Source of the DNA: Lobulomyces angularis | Taxonomy: Eukaryota > Chytridiomycota > Chytridiomycetes > Lobulomycetales > Lobulomycetaceae | Assembly: GCA_027604685.1 (NCBI GenBank) | Contig: JADHYX010000050.1 | Coordinates: 1 to 64,000 of the forward strand | Direction: 5' to 3' | Length of the DNA stretch: 64,000 bases | Shown here: positions 46,227-57,986 of the stretch, piece by piece | Position numbering within the stretch: position 1 is the stretch's first letter | Layout of the letters: each line of letters begins with the position of its first letter | Notes under the pieces: model-generated | The model's database searches: none | Told to the model about the DNA's origin: nothing | Seen by the model: the letters and a program-made list of their open reading frames with translations, nothing else | Position numbers and translations under genes: made by a program

Positions 46227-48622
46227 ATGGAGATAAAAGAAGTTTCAACATTGACAAGAAAACAAAAAAGAGCAATTAAGTTTGGTGCGAATTCGAATTC
46301 CATCAATACTGTTGAAATCGAAAACTCCGAAGACTTTGATTTTATTAGAGAAAATGCATATGATGACTTATTAAAAAAAATCAAAACAAAAAAAAGAAGA
46401 ATTATTGATATCTCAAATAACTTGGCGGAAATAACCTTTAACAAGGAATCATTCAATGACAACCAAGAAAATGCCGACGAATTGAGTGCAATCGACGAAG
46501 TTGATGCCGATGACACTTTAATATCTGGAGAAATTTCACATGTTGGTGGTATAAGTGATTATTTGAATAAGCATTAACAATTTAGATTTTTTTTTAACCT
46601 TGTTTAACGATGAAAATGACTTTGATTTTAAAGTTGCTTGTACCGAAAGTGGCGAATATAAAAGCGAAAAGGAATACTGTGACATCTTAAATTTTGTTAT
46701 AAAATATCACATAGATACCGAAAATACTAACAATAACAGTGATATTACTTTTGATAATATTATTGTAAGGAAATTATTTCGCATTGTCTCAATTTCTTTA
46801 TTTAGATAAACCCTAAAGTGAAAGAAAAGTGGAATTTAATTAATTACAAAAATCTGAAGGATAAAACCCTAAAAGAGGCGAAAGTACCTTTTACACCTTT
46901 ACAAGATAAGCTATTTAATCCAATATTTACGTATAAGGACGTTTTATTTCAAAATGAAAGCGAAAAGAATAAAAAGGAGTTAAGAGATTTTTATTGCCTA
47001 CATTCTGTCAATCATGTAATGAATACCAGGAAAAATATTTTACAAAATAATGAAACAATTAAATTGGCGAGTGCTAGTGGTGAAGATATTGAGTAAGTAA
47101 CACTTGACGAAAAAGAATATTGTTTAAGCATTATTAGAGAAATTAAAGATCAAGGATTTACCAGACCAACGGTGTTAATAATAACTCCGTTTAAGGAAAC
47201 TTGTTTTGAAATTGTTCAAACTTTAATTCAGTTAAGTGGAATAAAGCAGGTGGAAAACAAAAAAAGGTTCCGAGAAGATTTTCACGGGGAAGATGAAACA
47301 GACCCTACGAAACCTTTGGATCACCAAAAAACATTTAAAGGTGAGAAACGGTTTCACTACTGTTCAGTATTAATATCTATCAGGAAATATTGATGATTGC
47401 TTTAGAGTTGGATTGCGCTTTAATCAGAAAAGTGTAAAAATATACAGTGATTTTTACACTAGTGACATAATATGTGCCTCTCCCTTAGGTTTGAGAATGG
47501 TCATTGGAGATGAAAGGTAAATTATCCTTTTACAATGTTTTATTGAACACCTTAATGTAGTGAAGGAAACAAGGATTTTGATTTTTTATCTTCCATCCAA
47601 ATTGTGATAGTTGATCAATGCGATGTGTTACTGATGCAAAATTGGGAACATATTGAAGTAAATTTGTAATTTTGAATGCATCCTAATTTGTCTTTAGTAT
47701 ATTTTTGAAAATTTAAATTTGATACCGAAAGATTCTCATGATTGTGATTTTTCAAGAGTAAGAAATTTCTATTTAGACGGAAGGTACAAAACAAAATATC
47801 AAGAGAAAATTTAATTAATTAAATAATTCATTTAGATCGAAGTATTTTCGGCAAACTATTTTATTGACTAGGTACAGCGCCCCTGAAACAAATAGCATAT
47901 TTGGTAAGACTTTAAAAAATATTAAAGGGAAGTTCAAGACGAAACTGGATTATAATCAAAAAAAGAATTTAAGTCATACCAACTTGGTATTGCAAATCTC
48001 ACAAGTTTTTTTAAAATTTGATGCAAATAATATATCGGATTTAAATGACAGTAGATTTAACTATTTTATAAAAAATGTAAGAAAAAAATCCATTGGTTTT
48101 GAAAGTGTAATTTTTTTTTTTCAGGTTTTAGCTCAAATTTCTAAATCTGTGTCGAAATCCAGAACTATTATATTTATTCCCTCGTATTTTGACTTTGTTA
48201 GAATTAGAAATTATTTAAAAGAACACAATTATAATTTTGCACAACTCAGTGAATACACATCCCCTCAGAATATTAGTAGAGCCAGACTTAATTTTTTTAA
48301 AGGAAATGTTGATTTGCTGCTAATAACCGAAAGATTTCATTTTTTTAGAAGGTATTATGAAAAAAAAGTATTATATTCGTATTTATAATAATCTAGGTAT
48401 CATATACGCGGTAGTTTTCAAGTTGTATTTTATGGTCTGCCATCTCGTAGTGATTTTTATCAGGAATTTTTAAATAGAATTGATGTAGAAAAGAGTTTAG
48501 GTGAAGCTACTAGTCAAACTTTGTTTTCAAAGTTTGACTTAAATTTATTAGAGAGAGTTTGTGGGACAGCAAGAAGTATGAAAATGATTGAAGATGGGAA
48601 ATCTACTTTTATGTTCTCATAG
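46227..48622 (+). CDS. UTP25: U3 snoRNP SSU-processome protein UTP25 (DEF)
   Basis: Nucleolar, helicase-like component of 18S rRNA maturation. The N-terminus is basic then acidic ([20 protein letters not shown], later [19 protein letters not shown]). Helicase-like blocks in order are [123 protein letters not shown]-type [40 protein letters not shown] and MKMIEDGKS. Walker residues are degenerate, as in the family. At least ten exons; stop TAG at 48620-48622. The divergent neighbour URB1 acts in the same pathway. Confidence 0.92.
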
Positions 48623-49066
48623 AACACATTTACAAATTTTTTATTAGAATATTTTAATTGATATTGATTCAGTTGAACATTTTCCAAAATTCATGGAAAC
48701 CTAATTACCTATAATATAAATTTTACAAACATAGAAAATATAAGTATTTTACGCACAAAAAGTATTTTCAAAAAAAATTCAAGATTAATGCATTAATGTT
48801 TGCGCAAACTGGGGGAAAACTGGACAAATTAAGAATTGGTTTTAACTTTTGGAATAGCTTTCAATTTTAAAATTTTACTTATTTAGTTAAACTGTTGGGT
48901 TTTTAAATCACAAAATTTTTTTATAAAAAACCTATGATTTTAAGATTGTGTATTATTTTCTTATTAAGAACCTTAACATTTTTTAAATGAAAAACTTACA
49001 TATTTTTTGAAGTTTTTTTTGGTAAAAATGACGCGACATCCAAAGTTTTTTCCTTAGATATCAAAA
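48623..49066. other. Intergenic spacer
   Basis: About 440 bp between UTP25 and the second lipase, AT-rich, presumably terminator plus promoter. No feature seen. Confidence 0.5.
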
Positions 49067-50160
49067 ATGAATAATGGATTTAAAACACTACTATTACCCA
49101 TAGTAGTAATGTCTCTAGTAGCTGCAGTTCCATTTATTAGTAACAAAATTGAACTAGAAGTTGCTTCATTTGATCTTAATTCTGAAATTGCTTTAATGCA
49201 ATCATATGCGAGTGCAAGCTACTGCAATTTAAATAAATACTGGAGGTGCAAGTATGTTACATTCCTTAAAATATCTTTTATTTAGATTTAGCGCATGCCT
49301 AAAAACTCCTGAAACCCAGCTCGTTGCACACTTACCAGATGCTGGATATATTGCATATAATTCTAAATTAAGTAGCATCATTATTATGTTTAGTGGTAGT
49401 TCAGAATTTGAAGACTTTATACGTATGCAAACTGTTTAAAAATAAAGCGCTTTTTTAATACGTTACAACAGAGGACGTCATGAAAGAACTAGTTCCATTA
49501 GACAATTATCCATCTGAATTCTTGGTTCACAAAGGATTTCAGGTATCCTACAGAAATATTGGTAATCAAGTGCTAAAAAGCGTAGCTTTATTGATAGGGA
49601 GTTATCCCACAACTACCATAAGGATCGTTGGTCATAGGTAAAAAAAAATAAAAAATAACTAGTGTAACTCTAATGATAGCTTGGGAGGTGCGTTGTCTTC
49701 ATTGGCTGCTTTACATATCGCTCACGCTTTTCCTCAAATCATAGACTCAATAACAGTATTCACCTTTGGTCAACCAAGGATTGGAAATAGACATGTAGCT
49801 GAAAAAATTAATCTCTTGTTTAAAGACAGATACTATAGAGTTACTCATGAAGCTGACATAGGTATAATAAGAAAAACAAGTAATGTGACACTTAACTGGG
49901 CTCGTGATGTAGTTACTTTTTTTCCAACCAACAACGAAGATAAAGTATGGTATCACTGTGGTCGAGAATACTGGCTCTCTGACAATACACTATTTGAGTG
50001 TAGCAGCAATGCTGAAGAGGATTTAAATTGTTCAGCTGGATTGAGAAACTATACGAATACTGAAAATTTATTGGAGTTGCTAATTCTCCCAACACTTTAT
50101 CAAGACATTCAAGACCATGCATTGAACTCCTATTTCTATGATTTTGGTGACTACTGCTGA
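49067..50160 (+). CDS. Secreted class 3 lipase, paralogue of the one at 37643
   Basis: Signal peptide MNNGFKTLLLPIVVMSLVAA and the same architecture as the first lipase: LMQSYASASYCN, TPETQLVAHLPDAGYIAYNS, HKGFQVSYRNIG, GHSLGGALSSLAAL (again split after His), VFTFGQPRIGN, THEADIVTFFPT and YHCGREYWLS. Ser, Asp and His of the triad are retained. The oxyanion segment is FSGSSE instead of FRGTN, so its Arg is lost. The last intron (51 nt, after EADI) contains no stop and is a multiple of three, so an unspliced reading adds 17 residues; the family pattern favours splicing. The two genes flank URB1/UTP25, so they are dispersed rather than tandem duplicates. Confidence 0.92.
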
Positions 50161-50423
50161 GATATATTGGATTTAGGATAGGTTTGCTGTAAGATTTTTA
50201 ATTTAGTTAATCAGGTTTTGGAAGCTGAAATTTAAATTCCTTTTTTTAAATATCTTTTAAAAGTAAGTTAAAAATAATTTCTCATTAAAAATTGTATTTT
50301 ATCTTTTAGAAAAATCTATATAAATAAATGAAGTCATTATCACAACATTATGTAAATTCAATATAAACTGAGTTATAATTCTATTTAGTTTTTATTGCAT
50401 TGAAAAAAGGTCATTTTTAAGAA

Positions 50424-51126
50424 TTATAATATTCTAGCATCAATTAAAGTTCTCAAAATTTGGAACACCAAATGCTGCTCTTCAAAAGTATTACTTTCTA
50501 TACCAGCGTTTTCATAACTATACTCTTTCTCTTTAACGCTAAATATATCACCAAAAATAGAATTCAAAAATGATACAACTAGAGCAATATTCTCTTTTAG
50601 ATTAATTGGAGTCTTTAAGGTGCTGTTTTCATTTAAAATATAGGACTGCAGCAGGATTCCATTTATATTATTTCCTACTAATATGTTTGATATTCTTAAA
50701 ATAATGGTTTGACTACAGTAGTTTGTGCTATACTCATACCCCTAAAAATTTGGTTAAAATTCAAAAAATATAAAAAGAAAACTACGATTTAATAACTTAA
50801 ATATTAACGTACTATACCTCAATCTTAATTGTGTTTCTTAGAGTCCAAATGTTTTTCATTTTTTTTACTATTGAATTTAATACACTGGTTGCATGAATGA
50901 AGTTATCATCAATGTAAGCAAAAGTCCTCGACTCTGTTTGGAATAACAACAGAACTTTTTCATTATCTCTGTAAAAAGTATACATTTTAATTAAGAAATT
51001 TGTATGATAATACCGGTAAACTTGAATCTGAGAATAATATTTCTTACTAGTTGTAAGGGAAAAAGAGATTCTTTCAGTTAATATTTGAAACAGTTCGTTG
51101 GTTTTGTTATATATAGTAATCCCCAT
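50424..51126 (-). CDS. MED20: Mediator complex subunit 20
   Basis: Two-exon gene of about 215 aa. MED20 is a Mediator head subunit with a TBP-related fold. Family hallmarks are the MGI-start (MGITIYNKTNELFQILTERI), the strand series FYRDNEKVLLLFQTESRTFA, the mid-segment VKKMKNIWTLRNTIKIEGYE followed by YSTNYCSQTIILRISNILVG, and NGILLQSYILNE...ENIALVVSFLNSIFG. The intron (GTATAG...TTTTTAG) separates KIE from GYE. Stop TAA at 50424-50426. Identification is by pattern recall of a weakly conserved family, so it is less certain than most. It lies tandem to and downstream of lipin. Confidence 0.72.
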
Positions 51127-51435
51127 TGTAAAATTTATTAATTTTGGTAATATAATCTATAAATATACTTCATTTTTAAAAAAAAAAAAATTTTATTTCA
51201 AACAAAAAGTTGAATGACAATATTCTTTAAATAATTTGTATCATTGGCTTAATTTAATAAACAGTGTTCTTTTTTACAGTTTTTAAATGAAAAGAAAACT
51301 TTCCAATCTGATTTTGTTTCTAAAACTGTAGTGTTTTACCTCAAATTAAAAATTCTATCAAAAATAAAACTAAGTGAAAAATGTAAAATACAGGAAAAAA
51401 TATTTAATAAATAAGTTAAGGGGAAAAGCAATATG

Positions 51436-54400
51436 TTAAAAAGTTTGTGGAACTTCGTTAGCAGCCAAAAGTACGTCACTAAAATCATCATCCTCATCTG
51501 TAAGTTCCTCTTCACCATCTTCATAGTCTTCCTCTTCATCCTCCTGGCGTATTTCTTCTAGTCTATTTGCATAAGTAGATACTCCATTATCTATTATTTC
51601 GTCTAGATTTATTTCTGGTAAGCTTGTTCTCCAGTAATTCCAATCACTAAAGTCTTCATTGATCGCTTTATTTACTGGAGCTAAATAGGATATTTATATT
51701 AAAATATTAAATGGATGCTTATTACGAAAAATTTGGTCAACTATATCGTTTAGTTTAATGTAACTAGACTCAAAGCCATTCAATAATTCTAATTTAATTT
51801 TTCCAGTTGGATCTATAGTAAAAATTTTGGAAGAAGGTATATCTACTTGCTTGTATGAAATTGCATCTGTAATTCTATTACCGAAGCCTTGTATAGAAAA
51901 TAAAATTTGGTATTTTACATTACAAACATATATTATTGATTTTAAAAATTTACCCGCAAAAAAAGGTGTATCGTTATCTTTCCATAATTTCTTTATATCT
52001 TTTAAACAAGCGATCTTAAATTCTTCTGGTTTTCGTAGAATAACTTCTCTGTGAAACGATTTGAATAAACCTTAAAAAAAATAAAAATTTAATTAGCAAC
52101 GAAAACATTATAATTTTACGATCTGGAGACATAATCATGGGCCCTTCGGGAAGCTGATGCTTATCCTGTGCAACTTTGTTCAAATAATCTCTAGTATAAG
52201 TAGCTGTAGAAAAAGTTTAAGATTATTAACGTAGATAGTTTAAAAAACCTTGTCCAATTGCTCTTGAAGTAAGATAAAGTATTTTGTATCCATTATTGTA
52301 TATATTAGTATATAAATTAGCAACACCAGAGTGGGTCCAATCCTTTCCAATAGTAGCAAAAATATGGCCCAAGACATCAGACCTTATTGAAATTTTAAAA
52401 AAAAGTAGTTTCTTATTTAAAGTACTTAGTAATCGTTCCGTCTATATCAGATATCACCACTTTTTCGTCGCTTCCCCAAAAAAATATTTTTGAGGAGCAC
52501 TCAGCTTTTCCTTGAAACTGTGAATAGACTGAGAATGTTATAGTATTTGAACCCTTGTTCAAATTCAAGCTCTTCAACTGATCGGAGCTCAATCTAATAG
52601 CTTTTGCATAATTTTGTTTTTTTACAGGAGGGGATAGTTTTGAATCAATATTAATGTTTGGGGAATTGTTTTCTTGCTTCTGTTTCCTTTCGGGAGAAGC
52701 AGATAGTGAAGGGGACATTTGTAGGGGCTCAGCTGTTAAAGGAAGGTCCTCTATCTATTAAAGTTCTTTATGGAATTCAAAGAAAATTTTACTTACGTTT
52801 TGCTTTAGATTCATTTTGGAGGGTCTGCTAAACCAAGAACTAAACGCTTTCCTGTAACTATAACTACTGTCTTTCTGTTTTTCATGCTCAACTATTTTTG
52901 CTAAAGCAGAAGCTGTTAACGGCTTCTTAAATGCTAGAAGTGAAAATAATATGGGTCCAGCAGCAGTCCATGAATAATATCTAAGTCAAAGTGAATTATA
53001 TAGTTTCAAATAGGTACCTTCCGGATATCCTTACACAAATGTTGGGATCATGCATCAAAAACATTGGATTTTGGCAAACATCCTCGTACGATACTATATT
53101 ATTTTTAAATAATTGATTGGCAAGTTCCTAGAAATATGAGTAAATTGAAATTATATCAAGTAACTACCAAAGTTTCACAGTTACGAATTTCTTTATATCC
53201 ACACATAGATACTTCAACAGTAGGGTTAGTATCAAAAGTAGGATTGCTCAAGTCTTCACTATCCTCATCTTTCTTTATGCCTGCTAAATAATTTTCCACT
53301 TTTTCATCAAAATGCATTTGCTTATTAATATCCTCATTAAAGCCTTTATTAAATAACGTAACTCCCTTATCTTGACCTTCATTCTTTTTCGGCAAGCCAC
53401 CCCAACCCCAAGACCAACCTATATACAGCATATTAAAAAAAACATCTTTCTATATTTCAACCTTGTTCAGGAGCGGAATTTTCCTTTTCAGTTTCGTTGT
53501 AATCCACTTCAGTATCACTTAAGGGGCCTGCAGGAAATTTTTTAATTTCTTTAACATTCTTGTAATCAACCTCTGTGTCACTTAATGGTCCAAATAAATT
53601 TTTCTTTCCTTTAAAATCAAAGTCACTATAGTTAACTTCAGTGTCACTAAGAGGACTAGAAGGGAGACAATTTCCTCCAAATAGTAGATTTTGCTGCTCG
53701 GCAGGAAGCGAAGTAAATAATGCTGTGATGTTATAAGCCAATTTCCAAATTTAGTTACTAAATTTACCTTTCGTAATGAATGTATCTGTTCCAGAATCTT
53801 CAAATTTATTTTGCAATTCAATCGGAGGTGTACTGGTAATCGTGCGCTCAATTTTTGCATCACCACTAACAGTTTTTAAAATTTCATTGGTCTTAATAAC
53901 AGTATCTGTTGATAATGCAATGTTAAATAGTTAAAAAAACCTTTTTTTTATACTTTCAGCAAATTTTTCTTCCTTGGTTAAAGGCATTCCGTTTGGCGGC
54001 TGCTCAAACAAACTTTCAACTATGCTGGCACTATCTATAGCAATTTTCCCAGGTTTTTCATCTGGGTGCTCCTCAATTTTTCCTTCATTGACTTCAGTTA
54101 TTGGAATTATCAACTCAACTTCAACTGAGTCTGATTTTGCTGTATGCATTGTTGAATTGTTGATTGAATCATAAACTAAAGATGTATCAATGGACTCAAC
54201 TTTTTTTATCTTTGGAACGTTTGCTACTTCAACGCTTTCATTAAACGAAACCAATTTGTCAATAATAGCTGCCTGTTCAATTTCCTTCAGAGGTGAAAAA
54301 TTTTTCTTCTCCCCGCCTTCCGCACCTTCGGCAAGCACTTCGCCGATGCTTATTTCTTATTTTTTTAATATTAATAACTTTGATCATCAATGAAGAGTCA

Positions 54401-55090
54401 AACCAGAACCGTGGGCTGATTCAAAACCAGAGGCTAATGGAAAAAAAAGCTTTAACATATTGTAAAAAATATTAACCTTCAAAGTTATCTAAACTAAAAG
54501 GTTCAGGTTCTTCTGCCATTTCCTAGTTTATTTCAGGTTATTTTGCTAAAAAAAAAGTGAAATTTTACAGAAGGACTGGGGATTGGTGATGTTGCGTATT
54601 CCGATAAAACGTCTTCATCCGTTGGGATTACGAAAAACGCTTCACCAGCATCTCCAACTTTCATTGGAAGATCCAAAACTTGACCATTAAGGGAAACTTC
54701 AACCTTTCCGAAATTATGAAAAAGAATTTTAGGAATAATTATTACCACTTTATCGGAAGGTCTCAATAATTTTAATTTTCCAAACCTAAATTTTATTTAT
54801 AAGGTAATTATTTTTTGATAGAAATGGCATAAAAAATGGATAAGAGATTTTGCAAAATTAATTGTCACATAGAAGAAAATATTAATGTTTTCGTATACCT
54901 AACATGAAAAGGACTGCAGCTCAATTCTCCATCCTTATTTTCTACTACTACAATGTCAATGGAGCCAGATAGTGTTGCAGCATTTGTTTCGTTGTAGAGC
55001 TTTATTGGAAAAGTAATAGCCTAACAAATTTTATCGCAATTAGTGGATTAAATTTTGATAAATGGATGCCTGTCCAATGGTACGAAACAT
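51436..55090 (-). CDS. Lipin / phosphatidate phosphatase (PAH1 type)
   Basis: Mg-dependent phosphatidate phosphatase making diacylglycerol and controlling nuclear-membrane lipid supply. Exon 1 is 55090-55070 (MFRTIGQ), joined by a GC-AG intron to exon 2 at 55020. N-LIP: NETNAATLSGSIDIVVVE, SPFHVRFGKLKLLRPSDKVV, KVGDAGEAFFVIPTDED. An acidic middle holds three GPLSDTEVDY-like repeats, then the Trp motif WSWGWGGLPKKN. Before the catalytic block comes DPNICVRISGRYYSW. The catalytic C-LIP domain has DIDGTITKSD (the DxDxT motif), YLTSRAIGQA, PEGPMIMSPDRLFKSFHREV, PFFAGFGNRITDAISYKQVD and IDPTGKIKLEL. The C-terminus is strongly acidic (EEEDYEDGEEELTDEDDD), like the Nem1-interacting tail of yeast Pah1. 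About 15 exons; stop at 51436. Confidence 0.94.
53480..53680 (-). repeat. Three (G)PLSDTEVDY repeats in lipin
   Basis: Three copies of a 9-10 residue unit (PLSDTEVNY, GPLSDTEVDY, GPLSDTEVDY), spaced 20-24 residues apart between the N-LIP and Trp-motif regions. Each copy offers a Ser/Thr next to acidic residues, a plausible kinase-regulated motif. Confidence 0.85.
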
Positions 55091-55763
55091 AGCGCTGGCT
55101 TATTATGGGATTAAGAGAATTAGAAGATTAAAAATTTTGTTGAAAAAAGTTAAATTGCAAGTGACGTTTACAAAGATTGCAAAAAGTTTTCCCAATCACA
55201 AAAAAAACCTCCTTTTAAAAAGTATAATAATCTATTGCAGAGTAAATTAGTATTTCAGGAGGAAAATTTATTTCTGCTTAACTAAATTTTTTGGTGCATT
55301 TCAATCAATATATGTGTCAACCTTAACAAAAATTTATATGCAAGTATGCATATTTTATTATTGTTAAATGCTTCCTATTTTAAGTTTATAACATGTATTT
55401 TACAGGTTACTTTATCCTACCATTTTTTAATTGTAAAATTTATGCAGCATCATCAATATAAAAGAAACCTTAAAGTCTCTGTTTTGAAATGAAACTATTT
55501 AAATTATTTAATATTCATCATTATAATTTGTTGTAAAATTTGCCTACCAAATTGGAAACCGTATGTTTCAAAATTCTATTATTAAATTGATAAGTTTTGC
55601 CACAAATAATATTGGCATAACATAGCAACCTTGTAATAGTTAATTTTGATGTGTCATACTTAACTTACTGACTTTTTAACACAAAAAAACAACTTTTTTT
55701 ATTTTTTATTTTTTTTTATTTTCATTTAGATCTGATTATTAAAAAAAAATTTAACATTTCAAA
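55091..55763. other. Divergent intergenic region
   Basis: About 670 bp between lipin and PheRS alpha. A plus-strand open frame at 55062-55250 overlaps lipin exon 1 antisense and is not supported as a gene. Nothing else seen. Confidence 0.5.
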
Positions 55764-57556
55764 ATGGAAGAAACGTCAATAGAAAAGCAGCAACTTATTT
55801 TGAATTTAATTGAAAAAGAAACTGAAATCAAAGATTCAAAAGATTACACTGAGTTAAATTACAAATCCCTGATTAAAGATTTATCTTCCTTAACTAGTAG
55901 AGACGTAATTTTTGTTTTTTTTTTAAACCGTACTTATATTTTATAAAATGAAATTTTAGTATATAACTTATAGCCCCATTAATGTAGAGAATTGGAAACC
56001 TAATGATGAGGGTTTAGGTTTCATAGAAAATGGGTCTTTGGAACTTAGACTCTATAATGCTATACCTGAAGAAGGTGTTGAGACTGGAAGTTTAAAGAAT
56101 TTCTTTCAAGAAACTTTAGGTAAGGAATTTGCTGTTGGACAAGCGCAAGCTATGAAAAAAAAGTGGGTTAAAAAGGAAGGATCTAAAATAATGAGAGTGG
56201 TAAGTTTTTTTTGTATGGCTTATTTTAATAAACAACAAAGACTGGATGCTCTGCAGTAGATGAAGTTACAGAAGATCTGAAGCTATTAAAAAATGGCAAA
56301 ACCTTAGATAAAAAAAAAATTGATGATTTGAAGAAGAGAAAACTAATCGAAAAAAGGTAACTTTTTCTTATATTAAGGTTAAAACTGTTTTTTATGATGG
56401 TAGTGTTACAACTACATATAAACTTCTAAAGGGAACAAAATTCACAACGAAATTAACCAAGTTAGAGACTGACTTAACACAAGATCTACTTAAAGATGAT
56501 GCCTGGAAAACTGCTGAATTTAAACCATATAATTTTGATGCATTGGGTGCTATACCAAGTTGCGGTCACCTGCATCCGCTTATGAAAGTAAGAGACGAAT
56601 TTAGGCAAATTTTTTTTGATATGGGGTATGATATATATAAAATTCTTCGTAATTTTTTCTATTATATTTCTTTTTTAGTTTTACTGAAATGCCCACCAAC
56701 AAATTTGTGGAAAGTTCTTTTTGGAATTTTGACGCTTTATTTCAACCTCAGCAACATCCTGGTAAATATTTGTTATAATGGATAAAATGTTAACAACCCT
56801 TTAACACAAAAGCTCGAGAAGCTCATGACACTTTCTTTCTAAAAGACCCAGTGACTGATAGAAAATACCCAAAAGCTTACATGGAAAAAGTTAAAAAGGT
56901 TCATTCTGTCGGAGACTACGAATCTATTGGATATGGATATACTTGGAGCGAAACTGAAGCTGAGAAATTGATTATGCGTACACATACTACCGCGGTTTCT
57001 TCTAATATGCTGTATCAATTGGCGCAAGAAAAAGAATTTAGACCTGCAAAGTATTTTTCGATTGATAGAGTTTTTAGGAATGAGACTGTTGATGCAACTC
57101 ATTTGGCTGAATTTCATCAAATTGAAGGATTAGTGGCGGATAGAAATATCACTTTGGGAGATTTAATTGGAATGCTGAAAGGATTTTGCAGGAAATTGGG
57201 ATTGGGGAATCTGAGATTTAAACCTGCCTATAACCCTTACACTGAGCCTTCTATGGAAATCTTTGCTTATCATGATAAATTGGGTAAATTTGTTGAGATT
57301 GGTAACAGTGGGATGTTCCGTCCTGAAATGTTGTTGCCTTTAGGATTACCTCCAGATGTTAGAGTTATAGCTTGGGGTTTAGGATTAGAAAGATTTACAA
57401 TGATTAAATACAAAATTGAAAATATAAGGGATCTTTTAGGTCATAAGGTGGATTTGGATAAAATAAAATCCAATCCAATTACAAGGTGAATAGTTACCTA
57501 CTTTTAATGTATACAATCTCACATATTTTTTTTATAGATTGGATAAAGGATTGTAA
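55764..57556 (+). CDS. Cytosolic phenylalanyl-tRNA synthetase alpha subunit
   Basis: Class II aminoacyl-tRNA synthetase subunit holding the active site of the alpha2beta2 enzyme. N-terminal DNA-binding-fold domains include [38 protein letters not shown] and [13 protein letters not shown]. Catalytic blocks are [75 protein letters not shown] (motif 2 region), [64 protein letters not shown] and [15 protein letters not shown] (motif 3). The final intron (GTGAAT...ATAG) leaves a tiny last exon, RLDKGL. Seven or eight exons. No mitochondrial presequence. Confidence 0.95.
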
Positions 57557-57986
57557 GAGATTAGCTGTACCTTTTTATACATTTTGAATTGCTTTACTTC
57601 TTCTTCTTAAGTTTTTTACCATTTATATGTTAATTTTACTGATAAAAATTTTTTTGTTTGCTATAAAAATCTTTGATGTTAACAGAAATTATTTTCTTTA
57701 ATGCTAAATTTTTAAATGTTATAATTTAATTTTATAGAGAAGGTTTTATTCGAATGACGATCCTTCTTCTTAGTTCTATATATAAATATCAAAAAAATGA
57801 AAAGTTTTTTTTTAAAATATTTTAATTAACTTTCAAATTAAAATTAAAGATCTGATTAATTGGTCACGAAAGCTAAAAAAGAATCTTGGTTTCTATTTAA
57901 GGAAAAAATACCGAGTCGGAGTTTCAATAAAGAAAAAAAATTAAAGAAAATTTAAACATAAAAAAGGAAAAAAAAAATTTACAGTA
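57557..57986. other. Intergenic spacer
   Basis: About 430 bp, AT-rich, between PheRS alpha and the first membrane-anchored PL7-like gene. Nothing further recognised. Confidence 0.5.

Noticed and set aside
53582..53866. Second minus-strand frame overlapping the lipin repeats
   Set aside because: Shifted reading of the lipin middle region; lacks motifs, while the other frame carries the SDTEV repeats and joins N-LIP to the Trp motif.
55062..55250. Basic 62-codon plus-strand frame
   Set aside because: Antisense to lipin exon 1 and its promoter; no family resemblance.
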